This document shows positions 44,766-55,567 of a DNA stretch of 64,000 nucleotides, one piece after another. The notes beneath the pieces are model-generated. The model had not been told where the DNA came from, made no database searches, and saw only the letters and a program-made list of their open reading frames with translations. This stretch comes from Bifiguratus adelaidae (Eukaryota; Mucoromycota; Endogonomycetes; Endogonales): the NCBI GenBank assembly GCA_002261195.1, contig MVBO01000001.1, positions 756,051 to 820,050 on the forward strand. The letters run 5' to 3'. Each line of letters starts with the position of its first letter. The first letter of the stretch is position 1. Made by a program: the position numbers and the translations under genes.

Positions 44766-46623
44766 ATGGGTTTCAGTTGGTTCAAACTCTGTCTGTTGGC
44801 CTCGGGTATAGCTTATGTGGTGGGAGACGCGGCAAGGCAAGTAAGGGGTCTTTGTGAGCGGTGCAAGCGAGACGAGGGTACGGTACCCTTAGTGAACGAC
44901 GTTGACTCGCGAACCTTTGTGCACAGGTGTCCTAATCCTGGAAATATCACGGCTCGTATCCTTGCCGACCCGCTGACACCCAACCAACTGATAAAGGGTA
45001 ATCGATGAATGTCTGTACTGAGGGAAGTCTATCTGAACGTTTGCTTTTGATAGGCACGGTGCGCGTGGTCGCGGGCGGTCCACTCGTAACAACCGACATG
45101 TGGTTAACATTACGCTTATTGCATGAGATAGGATGGCTCCTGCCGTGAGTAGTCAGATGATTGCACGCCAGCCTTGTGTCTCACCATGATGTGAATTGCA
45201 GCAAAGACAACGGTACACAACGTCGTACAGACGCTTATATAGATCGTCCCTTCCAACTTCCATTGGCACAAGACGCTTCTCGACCCATTAAGATCGCCAG
45301 CAAAGAGGATCTACAGCCGGGAGATCAATTGATCGTGGTTGAGAATGGACAGATCAATATGCAAAAGAGCGAGTTTGATGCAAATGCAACATCCAGCCCT
45401 TGGGAGTCCATGTGGGCCGTACAACGCTTTGAGACCTTTAGCGTCAAGACAGAGTTGAAGAACCCAAGGATCGGTGAGCGTTGGTCCATCTTGTACTCAC
45501 ATCGTCTCATGGACGGCAATTCTAGTCGATGAGGGTGTCTACATGTACGACTTCTACCTAGTCACACCCAACGTCAACTTTCCTCCTCATAGCCCACTAT
45601 TTGCCATTGCCCTGTTACCTTCTGAAGGGGCAAGTGATATTGATAAGCACCCAAGCACATGCTCATGCTTCACCATTTACAGACGGAATGGAAGGGTATT
45701 TATCGTCGCCAAACCTACGATTATCAGTTGCACTTTTCGACATTGACTGGCGTGTACACAATTCCCGCCGCCACTACGCCTTTTGTTCCCCAGGTCATTG
45801 CGCCAAAGAGACCGAATTGGCCCATTTTTCAGCGGTTCTCGTTGATGCAAATTGACCTTTCCAAAGGCTTTCCATTTGTGTACCAGCCGGTTGGCGTGGA
45901 TGCGCTCGTGCTTTTCAATGAGGGATCTAGGGTTCAGGAAGGTACGCCACATAGGACTTACCATCCATGCACTATCGCTTACCACACATTCTAGGTGACG
46001 ACATTCACCTTCGCATCCTCCTCACGCCGACTGTACCCAACCCTCCTCACTTTGCCTATGTTTCTGCCCGACTGCACCGGCAGGATGAAACCGAAGATTG
46101 GCCGGGTGACCTTGGTCAAGCCTTCAAGACGCTATCTTATCCTTCCTCAAGATGCGTGCGAGAAAGACTGCCTGTGAGATTTGATCAGCCTTTGGACATG
46201 ACCATTCAATTTCACCGGGACGCCGCCATGCCCTTCCCTCCTACATTCAATGGTTTGGTTGCCAACACAACCTACGCTATTCAAATTACTTTTGTTGTAC
46301 AGCAAGATGTATGGTCCCTGCCGACGCAAACCAAAACCATCCATATGCCGATCACCGTCGTAAGCCAACCACCCGACACGCCCGAAGATGATGAATCCAT
46401 GCGTCCCATTCATTACATGGACACTTTCAAGACTCCTTACTTCGTATCCGAAACGGAAGCCAAACGTCCAAGCACCCCAAAAGAGCGTCATGATCAGGCA
46501 CCTTCCTCACACCGAGCGATATCTTGGAGCAGACACCAGCTAGACTTCTTTACGTTGTGCAATGCACCTGGATTTCCATTAGCTGATTGGAGACCAGTTG
46601 ATCCCATATTTGAATTGTGTTAA
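44766..46623 (+). CDS. Arrestin-fold-like protein, unassigned
   Basis: Exons 44766-44997, 45054-45144, 45202-45473, 45526-45629, 45683-45941 and 45995-46623 give 528 residues. Intron 45630-45682 is GC-AG (donor gcaagt). I do not recognise a named family. Features recall arrestin-like proteins: TPNQLIKGTVRVVAG then MWLTLRLLHEIGWLL (N-domain strands), EGVYMYDFYLVTPN, an RRQTYDYQLHF strand, a second domain with DDIHLRILLTPTVPN, and PPTFNGLVANTTYAIQITF. A hydrophobic segment, WFKLCLLASGIAYVVG, begins the protein, which would be odd for a cytosolic arrestin. It could be a signal anchor, or the true start could be later. The function is open. Confidence 0.6.
45630..45682 (+). other. GC-AG intron of the arrestin-fold-like gene
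   Basis: The donor gcaagt and acceptor tttacag bound a 53-nt intron joining LLPSEG to TEWKGIYRRQ in frame. No GT donor nearby keeps the frame. Confidence 0.75.
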
Positions 46624-46951
46624 GCCTACGTAAAGCTGATGTATGTCCAGAAAGTGTCCATTGAATACATGAGTAACTTACACCGCAGATATCGAAACAC
46701 GCCCCCAGTCGCATCATTTGGCTTCACCTCTATCCAATTTTATCGGTTCTTCAAGTATCCTATTCCTAACATACATTGCTAATGCCAATGCCGGATTATT
46801 CACGTGAACCACCTCATCGTCGACGATAATTCACCACAAAGGTACTAGTTGGCGTGTTGAACAATGGCAAGCGTGACATCATTGCAATTTTTGGGTTGAA
46901 CGTGTTCTTTGCTGATACGCCTTGTCGTTCCTGAGAGCGCGCATATACATC
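46624..46951. other. Intergenic region
   Basis: About 0.33 kb between tandem genes. Nothing recognised. Confidence 0.4.
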
Positions 46952-48219
46952 ATGTATAATCACTACTCTCAGCCGTCTACGCACTATGACCATAATGCTT
47001 ACACGCCATCTCCACCTCCATTTCAGCAACAGTATGCACAGCGTTCTCCACCGCCTTTGCAACATCCTGTGCCGCAACATCCCATACCGCAATTCTCCAC
47101 GTCATCACCCTCGCCTCAGCTCGCGTCTCAAGCACGTCCAGCACCTCAAAACCCATATATTCCACAGCAACCATACCATCAGCAATCTTCATCGCATCAA
47201 CCGGACTTTTACCAGCAGTTTGGCCTCAATGACCCTACGGCGCAGATGGGCATGCAGTTTGCTGGCAGTGCCATGAAAGCAGGAACAACGTACATGGAGC
47301 AAAACGTAAGTAAAGGCGCCGTCGAAGCGATGTTCAGGGTATTGACAGTCTTCAGCTTAATCGATGGATCAACATTCCGGCATTGAAGCATTACTTTAAC
47401 GTCAACAACATGTATGTGATCAACAAGCTTCGACTTGTCCTGTTCCCATGGCGGCACAAGGTAAGTTGGCATGACAGAGAACTTGAGCAAAGCACTCACC
47501 CATTGTATGATTAGACGTGGGCCAGATTAGGCAGACGGTCAGATAATGGACAGGTGGAAGGGTATAGACCACCTCGCGAAGACCTGAACTCTCCAGATCT
47601 CTATATACCGAGTATGTGCAACCGAATTGCTTGCGGCATGTTTGACTCATCCTCGCTATTCACCCAGTGATGGCTTTCGTCACCTATATTCTCATTGTTG
47701 GCACCATGGTGGGCAAAGAACAAAAGTACGTCATTGAGCCAAAATCGGCCGAGCGTTCACGCCTTGCCTTCTAGATTCCATCCAGAGGTGTTGGGCATGA
47801 CGGCTTCCACAGCTTTGGCGGTCATTGTATTTGAATTTATCGTCATTCGCCTTGGTCTCTACCTCTTGAGCATACCCTCCGAAGCCGCTGTCCTTGACTT
47901 GATTGCATACTCTGGTTACAAGTTTGTCGGCATCATTGTTACCGAATGCGTTCGGCTACTCGGAGGCAACGGATGGATCGTTTGGGGTACTTTTTTTTAT
48001 GCCGCCCTCGCCGTGGGATTCTTTCTGGTAAGCGAGCACCACATCACTGGACCCAATCTCATCAAACTCCCAAAATTTTAGCTCCGTTCCCTCCGATATG
48101 TAGTGTTGCAGGATGCAAGTCAATCTCACATGGTTACCCCTCATCGTAAACGCCGCATGTGGTTTTTGTTCACCATTGGTGGCATGCAATTGATCTTGAT
48201 GTGGTTTCTCGTGCGATGA
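46952..48219 (+). CDS. YIF1: Golgi/COPII vesicle protein Yif1
   Basis: Partner of Yip1 in ER-to-Golgi transport. Exons 46952-47305, 47356-47460, 47515-47611, 47668-47725, 47775-48027 and 48082-48219 give 334 residues. The N-terminal 110 residues are a Pro/Gln/Ser-rich cytoplasmic region. LNRWINIPALKHYFNVNNMY and INKLRLVLFPWRHKTWAR match the conserved Yif1 core (LKYYFAVSNSYV...LFPWRHK). Five hydrophobic segments follow: MAFVTYILIVGTM, ALAVIVFEFIVIRLGLYLL, KFVGIIVTECV, VWGTFFYAALAVGFFL and WFLFTIGGMQLILMWFLV. The short C-terminus is typical of the family. Confidence 0.9.
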
Positions 48220-48508
48220 TTTCCCAATAAAGAAGGATGACTGTCATGTGAAAATGTGAATGCTTTAAGCGACGGAGAGCGTGCGCGACGGCATTGAGTA
48301 TAAACCTTGAGGACAGGTAGGTGGAGTTGATTAGTTGAGGGAAGGAGTGTAAGTGTATTAGAGTCACTCAAGGATTTCTTTTTTGTGTTTTTTTTTGCGC
48401 AGAACGCTGGTGATTCCACGGTGCTCTACACCACTGACATTAACAGACAGGGACCTCATTCACTCCATCAACTCTCGTGTCACTTGCAGCACTCTTTAAG
48501 GGTTAGCC
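48220..48508. other. Intergenic region downstream of YIF1
   Basis: About 0.29 kb with T-rich tracts and no recognised gene. Confidence 0.4.
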
Positions 48509-48748
48509 TTAGGCAAGGTGAAGACTGACGTTAGTGCACTGGCCCCAGGACTGAAAGAGGGAGGCGTTCATTACCGCAAGAGATAGGGTGACACCTTCCA
48601 GCGATTCTATTTCCTCGACCCCACGTTTGATTCGGAACTGTCCTTTGCATTGGAGGCGTTTCGCACCTTGTTGACGACTAGAGCTAAAACATATATCAAG
48701 TGCATCGATATCACCTTTTCCATCCATCTGAATGTCCGCTGTAGACAT
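48509..48748 (-). CDS. Short ORF of unknown function (uncertain)
   Basis: 79 codons from MSTADIQMDGKGDIDALDIC. No family is recognised. Its composition is plausible for a small soluble protein, with a basic stretch KGQFRIKRG. Its ATG shares the palindrome CATG with the divergent bHLH start, so both cannot have long separate leaders. A splice near the end would extend it only by a few residues. It may be a chance frame. Confidence 0.3.
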   Translation of the reverse strand: MSTADIQMDGKGDIDALDICFSSSRQQGAKRLQCKGQFRIKRGVEEIESLEGVTLSLAVMNASLFQSWGQCTNVSLHLA

Positions 48749-50122
48749 GTTACCTTCGAACGATGGACTTGAGGCTCAAGACTCAGGACATGAGCCATAC
48801 CTCAACACACAGTCCATGCAACAAGCTCAAGATTTACCATGTAAGTTTAAGCATTCATTTAGTATCATACTATACTGACAGGGCATGGCAGTCGATCTAT
48901 CCCCGTCAGGCGCAGACAATAGCCTGTTTTCGGCGCAAGAACAAAAGCATTTACAGTCCTTTTTGAATGACATTGGAAATGATCCAAATTTTGGTATGGA
49001 TATCGACGCAGATATGGCCAAGGACATGCCCCCGGCTCCCATGTCACGGCAAAACGATCACTCCCGGGCCTTTGATGGTGGTACGTGGAACGAATATGAG
49101 GGATGGTCGATGGTGTGGCTAATGTTGCTTTCTAGTTGATGCCCTGCTCCTATCTTCACATCTCCAAAACAATCCAACCTTCCAAGCCTTCCACAATTAC
49201 CAGCAAAGCTTATCAGCAGCCCAAAATGCATCCATCCATCCCCTTCAAGCGTCTCCATACCTAGAATCGTCTCGTCGTACGAATATTTATTCCACCAGGT
49301 CAAGGGAGCAAGTGGAACCGCTCTTGCTGTCCTCGTCGGACAAAATGCCAATGGCGGCAACCTTAAATGTCGGATCTCCTACCCAAAAGCCCATAAAGAG
49401 ACCACCGCCGACCACAAAGTATACCAAACGCAAGTCTGCTTCTGATGGCGAAGTCGGCACATCGCTTTCCTCTAAAATGACTGGCAAGCATTCTATGCGA
49501 AGCACTAGCATCAGTCACGGTATGAGTGTCTATATGGATCCTTCTTCGCCAGTCCCACGCTCAGCAGCATCACCCACCCCTTACTCTACTCCACGCAAAC
49601 GATCCACATCCCCCTCATCCACATCCACCAAAGCTTCGTCCAAGAAACCGACCCAAAAGCGTCCATATCGCCGACGGACGCTCCACCTGGCCCAACAAGA
49701 ATTAGATCCATCAGATCCGAATGCAAAGCCGCCAGATCTGCTCACGGAGGCAGAAAAGAAGGCTAATCATATTGCCTCCGAGCAGAAGCGGAGACAGAAT
49801 ATCCGGGATGGGTACGACCAACTGGTGGAGATCGTCCCGGCGTTGTCAAAGTGCCACCGAAGTGAGGCGCTCATCCTCAACAAGAGTAAGTGTTTGCGTC
49901 GAAAGTGCTCAGTGATCCCTAACAAAGAATCATAGGCATCGATTACATTAGGCATTTGATCCAGGAAAAGCAAGAGCTCAAAATGCGTGTACGGGAAATG
50001 CAAATGAATGCTGGTGAGACGTACGTGTATTGCATCTTGACATCAAATGAGTCGCTGACGATTGACTTATGTGTAGTCCTGACCAAGACGTCGAATCTGA
50101 ATACGATATGGACTCTGAATAG
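48747..50122 (+). CDS. bHLH transcription factor
   Basis: Exons 48747-48840, 48892-49080, 49136-49885, 49936-50020 and 50077-50122 give 387 residues. The N-terminal two thirds are disordered and Ser/Pro-rich. The basic region and helix-loop-helix lie near residues 290-360: KKANHIASEQKRRQNIRDGY (His, Glu and Arg positions of E-box binders), helix 1 QLVEIVPALSK, loop CHRSEALILNKS and helix 2 IDYIRHLIQEK. The SEALIL-KS motif resembles Mlx and related bHLH proteins. The acidic C-terminus is PDQDVESEYDMDSE. The penultimate donor was chosen as gtacgt at 50021. Binding of CANNTG sites is expected from the family. Confidence 0.88.
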
Positions 50123-50295
50123 GCAGAATTATAATGTTATGTACTTGTCTAGATACATAAGATCGTTTCTGATGCTTCCTTGAACAATCACAGAATCTCT
50201 TGCCGACTTGCAACCTATTGGGACACTTTGACCTGGTCCCACGACAGAACTCAATTGTTGGTATATGGAGGTGTTAATATCTTTGTTGCATTGCG
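50123..50295. other. Short intergenic stretch
   Basis: No gene seen between the bHLH gene and the dehydrogenase fragment. Confidence 0.4.
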
Positions 50296-50529
50296 CTATG
50301 GCGTAAGTTCTTGTATGTCTTCAATAGCGTCTTTCGCCTTCGTCTCGTTACGGCAAGCAAGAACGACGTGCGCCTTGTTCTTGGCGAAGTAGCGAGCCAC
50401 TTCCAAGCCGATACATAATCACTGTCAGACAGCTTGACCATGCAAGTTCCTTTTATACTCACCTACATTGGCTCCGGTAACAATTATCGTCTTGCCGCTC
50501 AAATCAACATCTGGCTCGTACTTGATCAT
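50296..50529 (-). pseudogene. Truncated copy of the neighbouring short-chain dehydrogenase
   Basis: On the minus strand, MIKYEPDVDLSGKTIIVTGA starts the copy (the intact gene has MVRYEPDVDCTGKTVIVTGA). After the intron position comes GLEVARYFAKNKAHVVLACR, nearly identical to the intact gene, then NETKAKDAIEDIQEL and loss of similarity with a stop. The copy keeps the first donor (gtgagt), but its acceptor AG is lost: the base context just before the second exon has changed. About 80 residues remain, covering only the NAD(P)-binding start, with no catalytic residues. A 5' partial tandem duplication of the 51.0-52.1 kb gene. Confidence 0.75.
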
Positions 50530-51039
50530 GGTGTGACGAGAGGAAAGAGAAAGGTATTATCATGATACAGGGTGACATTAGTTGAAAGTTAGCACCTGGG
50601 CACCGAAATCCGGATGTGTTACGTAATCCAACGATCGACCCGCCTTGAATATGAGACTCGCAGGACCCCGCGTCTCCTTGAGCATACTATCCAAAGCTGA
50701 CACGTCGATGAGTGGAGGGATGAGATACATCTGAGAATGCCAGTGAGCTGACGGGTTGACTATCGCTCCACAGCCGGGGGCTTAACGAACATTGTGACCG
50801 CCTGTCGATCTCGCACGTGTCCGTGGCGCGTGCACCTGTTTCAAACCGATATGACGAATTCTCTGATGTCGATGGATGATCGTCAATCGTACTTTTGAGC
50901 TTGATACTTTGAAGCTTTACCGACGTCAAATAGCTGCATCAGGATTGTTCCAAAATGTCCTTTATCGTTCTAACAATGTAAAATCACATGGTATGCAAAT
51001 ATTAACGTGAATAATGATTACAAGAATCTAGTAGATGTG
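50530..51039. other. Intergenic region
   Basis: About 0.5 kb between the dehydrogenase fragment and the intact gene. No gene recognised. Confidence 0.45.
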
Positions 51040-52093
51040 CTATAATGATGCTGAAACAGTCTGTGAGCTGCCGCCAATCACTTGTTCTGGCTTCAATCCA
51101 ACAGCACTAACGCTCCAATCCCAAAACTTGGCTACCTTGTCCGCATCGTCCGCCAATTTGTTCGTCTTGCCGATCTTCGAGTCATCCCAGTAGCTTCCAT
51201 TTAACTTTTTGTCACCGGCTTCTTTAGAGACGGCGCAATGAATGGTCGTTTGGGCTCCTGCGACCGCATCGATGGCAGCAAGAGGTCGAAGAATCTTGAG
51301 GAAAACTTTCTGGATACCCGGAGAGTTCGAACCAAAGTTGGTCGACACAACGCCGGGATGCAACACATGGGTAACGGTGGGCGATTGAACGGCGTCGAGT
51401 CGTTTGGCTAGCTCCTTAGTAAAGAGGACATTGTACAGTTTGCTGTTGGTATAACCCGCCATTGACCCATAGCTCTTTTCACTATTCATGTTTTCGTATT
51501 CCAGCTTTCCGAAATTGGCTGCGGTAGAAGACGTGTTGATAACGCGAGATCCAGGGTTGTTGATGAAGTGAGGCGCCAACAGGTTGGTCAAAAGGAAAGG
51601 CGCGAGATGATTCACCTGAAGCCTAGAAAAGGTCAGTCACGTCAATTGACAAGGTCCTGTGCTCACGGCACGATACTTACATTTCTTCAAAGCCATCGTC
51701 GGTCATGAAACGTTTACCCCGTCCAGCGATACCGGCGTTGTTGACCAAGATATCAATCTGACCCTTGTTGTCCGAAGTCCACTTGTCTGCAAACGCGTGA
51801 ACGCTCGCTAAGCTTGATTGATCAAGCTTCATGAATTCTAGATTGAGGCTTCCGGTGGTTGCCTCGATATCTGCTATGGCTTCCTTGGCCTTCCCTTCGT
51901 TACGGCAAGCAAGGACCACCTGTGCCTTGTTCTTGGCGAAGTAGCGAGCTACTTCCAAGCCAATACCTACAGTTTTGTCAGGATCATATCATACAACCTC
52001 CCCACACACGATCTTAGCTCACATACCTATGTTGGCTCCGGTCACGATAACCGTCTTGCCGGTACAATCTACGTCTGGCTCGTATCTAACCAT
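51040..52093 (-). CDS. Short-chain dehydrogenase/reductase, retinol-dehydrogenase-like
   Basis: NAD(P)-dependent oxidoreductase with the classical SDR fold. Exons 52093-52027, 51966-51681 and 51622-51040 give 311 residues. The cofactor motif reads TGANIGIGLEVARYFA (TGxxxGxG), followed by LACRNEGKA, the structural NNAG in IDILVNNAGIAG, the catalytic Ser in VINTSSTAA and YTNSKLYNVLFTKELAKRLD (YxxxK with YTNSK). HPGVVSTNFG follows. The layout resembles retinol dehydrogenase/WW-oxidoreductase-like SDRs. The substrate is unknown. A broken 5' copy lies 0.5 kb downstream. Confidence 0.9.
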
Positions 52094-52449
52094 CCTCTTG
52101 TAGCCACTTTGATCGAACTGAAGCAAGGGTTATATATCAAATGTCGCAGACCCGGGACGCGCGTACTAAGCCAAATCTAGAATTTACATAATCCCTAATG
52201 TGCGTTACTTAGCGCGACAAATCACAGATGCGCGCCACCCTAAATTCCAGAGGGAGTGCGACTCGGCAACACTCATGTCGGTCCATACGAGACGACATTT
52301 GTCTTTATGCAGCTGCGTACAAGGTTTTTACAGATACATATAACAACGGTACTGTCATAAGCAAGTCACTCAGAGGCCAAATGTTGCATGCGCGCGTGTC
52401 AAAGTGCTGCAGGACAGCTGTAAATCAAGCTTCGGCATGTATACCGACC
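52094..52449. other. Divergent promoter region
   Basis: About 0.36 kb between the divergent dehydrogenase gene and GUF1. No other feature. Confidence 0.45.
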
Positions 52450-55387
52450 ATGGCAAGCTCAAGGCTTTTTATCGCGCGGTCGCTTTGTGTGATAGCAAGC
52501 GGCAGTCCGAATACTCGTTCGCAACCATGCAAGCCGTCTGCTCAAACCAACCTGCTTAATATAAGCTGCATTTATGGAGCCAGTTCCTCTGCAGTTGTAT
52601 GCGCTTTCCGAAATCCGACAAGCGTCATGCATGCAGCCAACTCATACCTTCCGAAACCGGCCTTGATGATGCAATTGCACAGATGTTCTGCTACAAAGGC
52701 AAATGACGGCGAGAACTCGTGGAAAATGTCCGAATTTACACAGGATCGGATCAGGAACTTTAGCATTATTGCACACATCGGTAGGTGGTGTGGAGCTTGC
52801 ATAGCATGCGGTTCTCTTTGACATACTCTTTACACTGCAGATCACGGAAAGTCTACTCTAGCGGATCGCCTGCTGGAATTAACGGGAACAATCAAAGAAA
52901 GAGCAGACAACAAGCAGGTGTTGGACAAATTGGTCGTCGAGCGTGAGCGAGGAATCACAGTGAAAGCACAGGTTCGATCATTCCGTCCGGTAGGCTGTGG
53001 ACTCTAATAGAGTTTCTAGACTGTTTCTATGTTCTTCGAACATTATGGCCAACGTTACTTGCTCAATCTCATTGACACGCCGGTAAGCATCTCACAATGT
53101 TGCCATAGATGCACAAAGATCGAAACGTTAAGCTCGGTACTCGGTTTAAGGGGCACGTGGACTTTTCTTACGAGGTCTCGAGGTCCTTAGCGGCAACTCA
53201 AGGCTGCCTTCTTCTTGTGGACGCGGCTCAAGGGGTACAGGCTCAAACAGTAGCAAATTTCCATTTGGCAAAGAAGCAAGGATTGAAAATCATTCCGGTG
53301 CTGAACAAGATCGATCTTCATGGCGCAGAGATACATAGAGTAGCCAGTGAGGTTAAAAGTTTGGGAATGGCAAGAGAGCCATTGCAGGTAGTTACACATC
53401 AAGCATATGCATGTTGAACTAGGGGTACTGATTGGTTTGGCAGATCTCGGCCAAAACACGCTTGAACATTGAGCAAATCTTACCTGCAGTTATCGAATAC
53501 ATACCACCGTAAGCTAAATCTATATAGATTGAACAGACGGCATTGATATTTGTTTTACAGACCCACAGGAAGCCGTACATCACCATTCCGATCATTACTG
53601 TTTGACTCATGGTACGACAAGTACAAAGGTGTCATTTGCTTAATGTCAATCAAAGATGGCGTTCTACGGCAGGGTATGGATATAGCATTAATAGATGTGC
53701 TGATGCTCATTTTCGTCAATTGTTCAGGAGACAAGATTCAATCAGTGCATTCGGGACAGAAATATGATGTGACTGAAGTAAGCTGAGAGAATCTACGACC
53801 TTGACGATCAGAGTGACTGATTTTGTTATAGCTGGGTATCATGCATCCAGAACAGACTCCGACAAAGCAATTGTAAGTAGCCTAGGATATTTCTGCCTTG
53901 CTCGCTGAGCATTATCGTATCAGGTATGCTGGACAAGTGGGGTATGTCGTGTGCAGCATGCGATCAGCAAGTGAAGCCAAAGTTGGCGATACGTTTGCCC
54001 GTGTCGGCAGTCGGGTAGAGCCGTTACCCGGCTTCGAGGCCGCAAAAGCCATGGTGTACGCGGGCATTTTTCCGGTGGATACCAATGACTTCCAGAAATT
54101 GGATGAGTCCATCAAGAAACTCACATTGAACGACTCTAGCGTGTCTGTAAGCAAGGAAACGAGGTGAGATTAAAACCTTTCGTTGTTGAATTTGCTTACA
54201 GAATATCTTGTCAGTACGGCATTGGGACAAGGCTGGAGATTGGGTTTCCTCGGAACCTTACATATGGATGTGTTTAGACAGCGTTTGGAGCAGGTGGGAT
54301 TGCGTAAACATGGATTCTTCCCGTCCTCATGAAGGCTTTGTGCAGGAGTACGAGGCCAACATCATTGTCACACAGCCCACAGTACCATATAAAGGTGCGT
54401 TATCTTGTGCGCCTGAAAATGCTCCGAAGCTAATACCATCTCAAGTAATAAGAAAGGGTGGAAATGTAAAGTATATTCGGAATCCCATCGAGTTCCCTAG
54501 TCTCGATGATACGTCGCGGTCCGTTGCTGAACTCCAAGAACCCATGGTCCTCGCGACTATGGTATTTCCCGAAGAGTACCTCGGATCCTTGATGGATTTG
54601 TGCGGGGTATGTACACGCTAATATATTGCCTGCACGCAATCTCATGTATCTCTAGGCAAGACGAGGTGAACAAGTCGATTATGGATACCTTGACGAAACA
54701 AGGGTGCTTATGAAATATCGCTTGCCGCTTGCTGAGGTCGTTACCGATTTCTTTGATGAACTTAAAAGTCGATCGAGTGGATATGCCACGTTCGATTATG
54801 AGGAAGACGGTTACCAAAAGTCTGATCTCGTCAAGGTAATGCAACAATCGCTTTTGCGAATCCCTTAGGAATCTTACGCCTTCGTAGATGTCCGTCCTCT
54901 TAAATTCCAAGCCCGTAGATGCCTTGTCCGTCATTCTTCATCGCTCTCAGGTCGAATTTGTTGGCAGAGATTGGGTAAAAAGGCTCAAGAATGTGATCCA
55001 GCGACAACTGTTTGAAATCATTATCCAGACGACCGTAGGAAACAAGGTGATTGCCAGGGAAACGTAAGTTTGAACACAGCAACCTCGTCGCACTCGTTTA
55101 ACCATGACCAGTATTCCACCCATGAGAAAGGACGTCACAGCCAAATTGGTAGGTCAAAGTCATATACAAGACACGCCAGCTAAAATGGACGCTCGTAGTA
55201 TGGAGGGGATGTGACGAGAAAGATGAAACTCTTGGAAAAGCAAAAAGCAGGCAAGAAGAGGATGAAGAAAATAGGTAAGCATCATCGTGCCTGACGCAAG
55301 GTCACTGACAGTCTGTGTTCAATAGGAAACGTAGAGTTGCCTCAGTCTGCTTTCTATGATTTCATGGGCAGCAAGACAAGCCGGTAA
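52450..55387 (+). CDS. GUF1: Mitochondrial translation GTPase Guf1 (EF4/LepA)
   Basis: LepA-type GTPase that back-translocates or protects mitochondrial ribosomes. The start [19 protein letters not shown] begins a basic presequence about 80 residues long, followed by [14 protein letters not shown]1 is DHGKST after the first intron, switch I is [16 protein letters not shown]3 is DTPGHVDF across the intron 53093-53151, and G4 is NKID. Later LepA parts include [54 protein letters not shown], and the C-terminal domain with [34 protein letters not shown] and [17 protein letters not shown]. The gene has about 12 short introns; only the ends and some joins were fixed. Confidence 0.93.
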
Positions 55388-55567
55388 TCAAGAGAAAGCC
55401 ATGATTCTGGATGAGCCAGATTCAATTCGAACTCAATGAAGCGCGCTTTGGCGTTTGCATATCACATTGTACATTATACACGATCCGGTGGAGACTATAC
55501 CCTAGAATCTCTACGCGATAGACATATAGACACCCTTTATCTCATTATCCCATTTTCCTCCCCCTGT

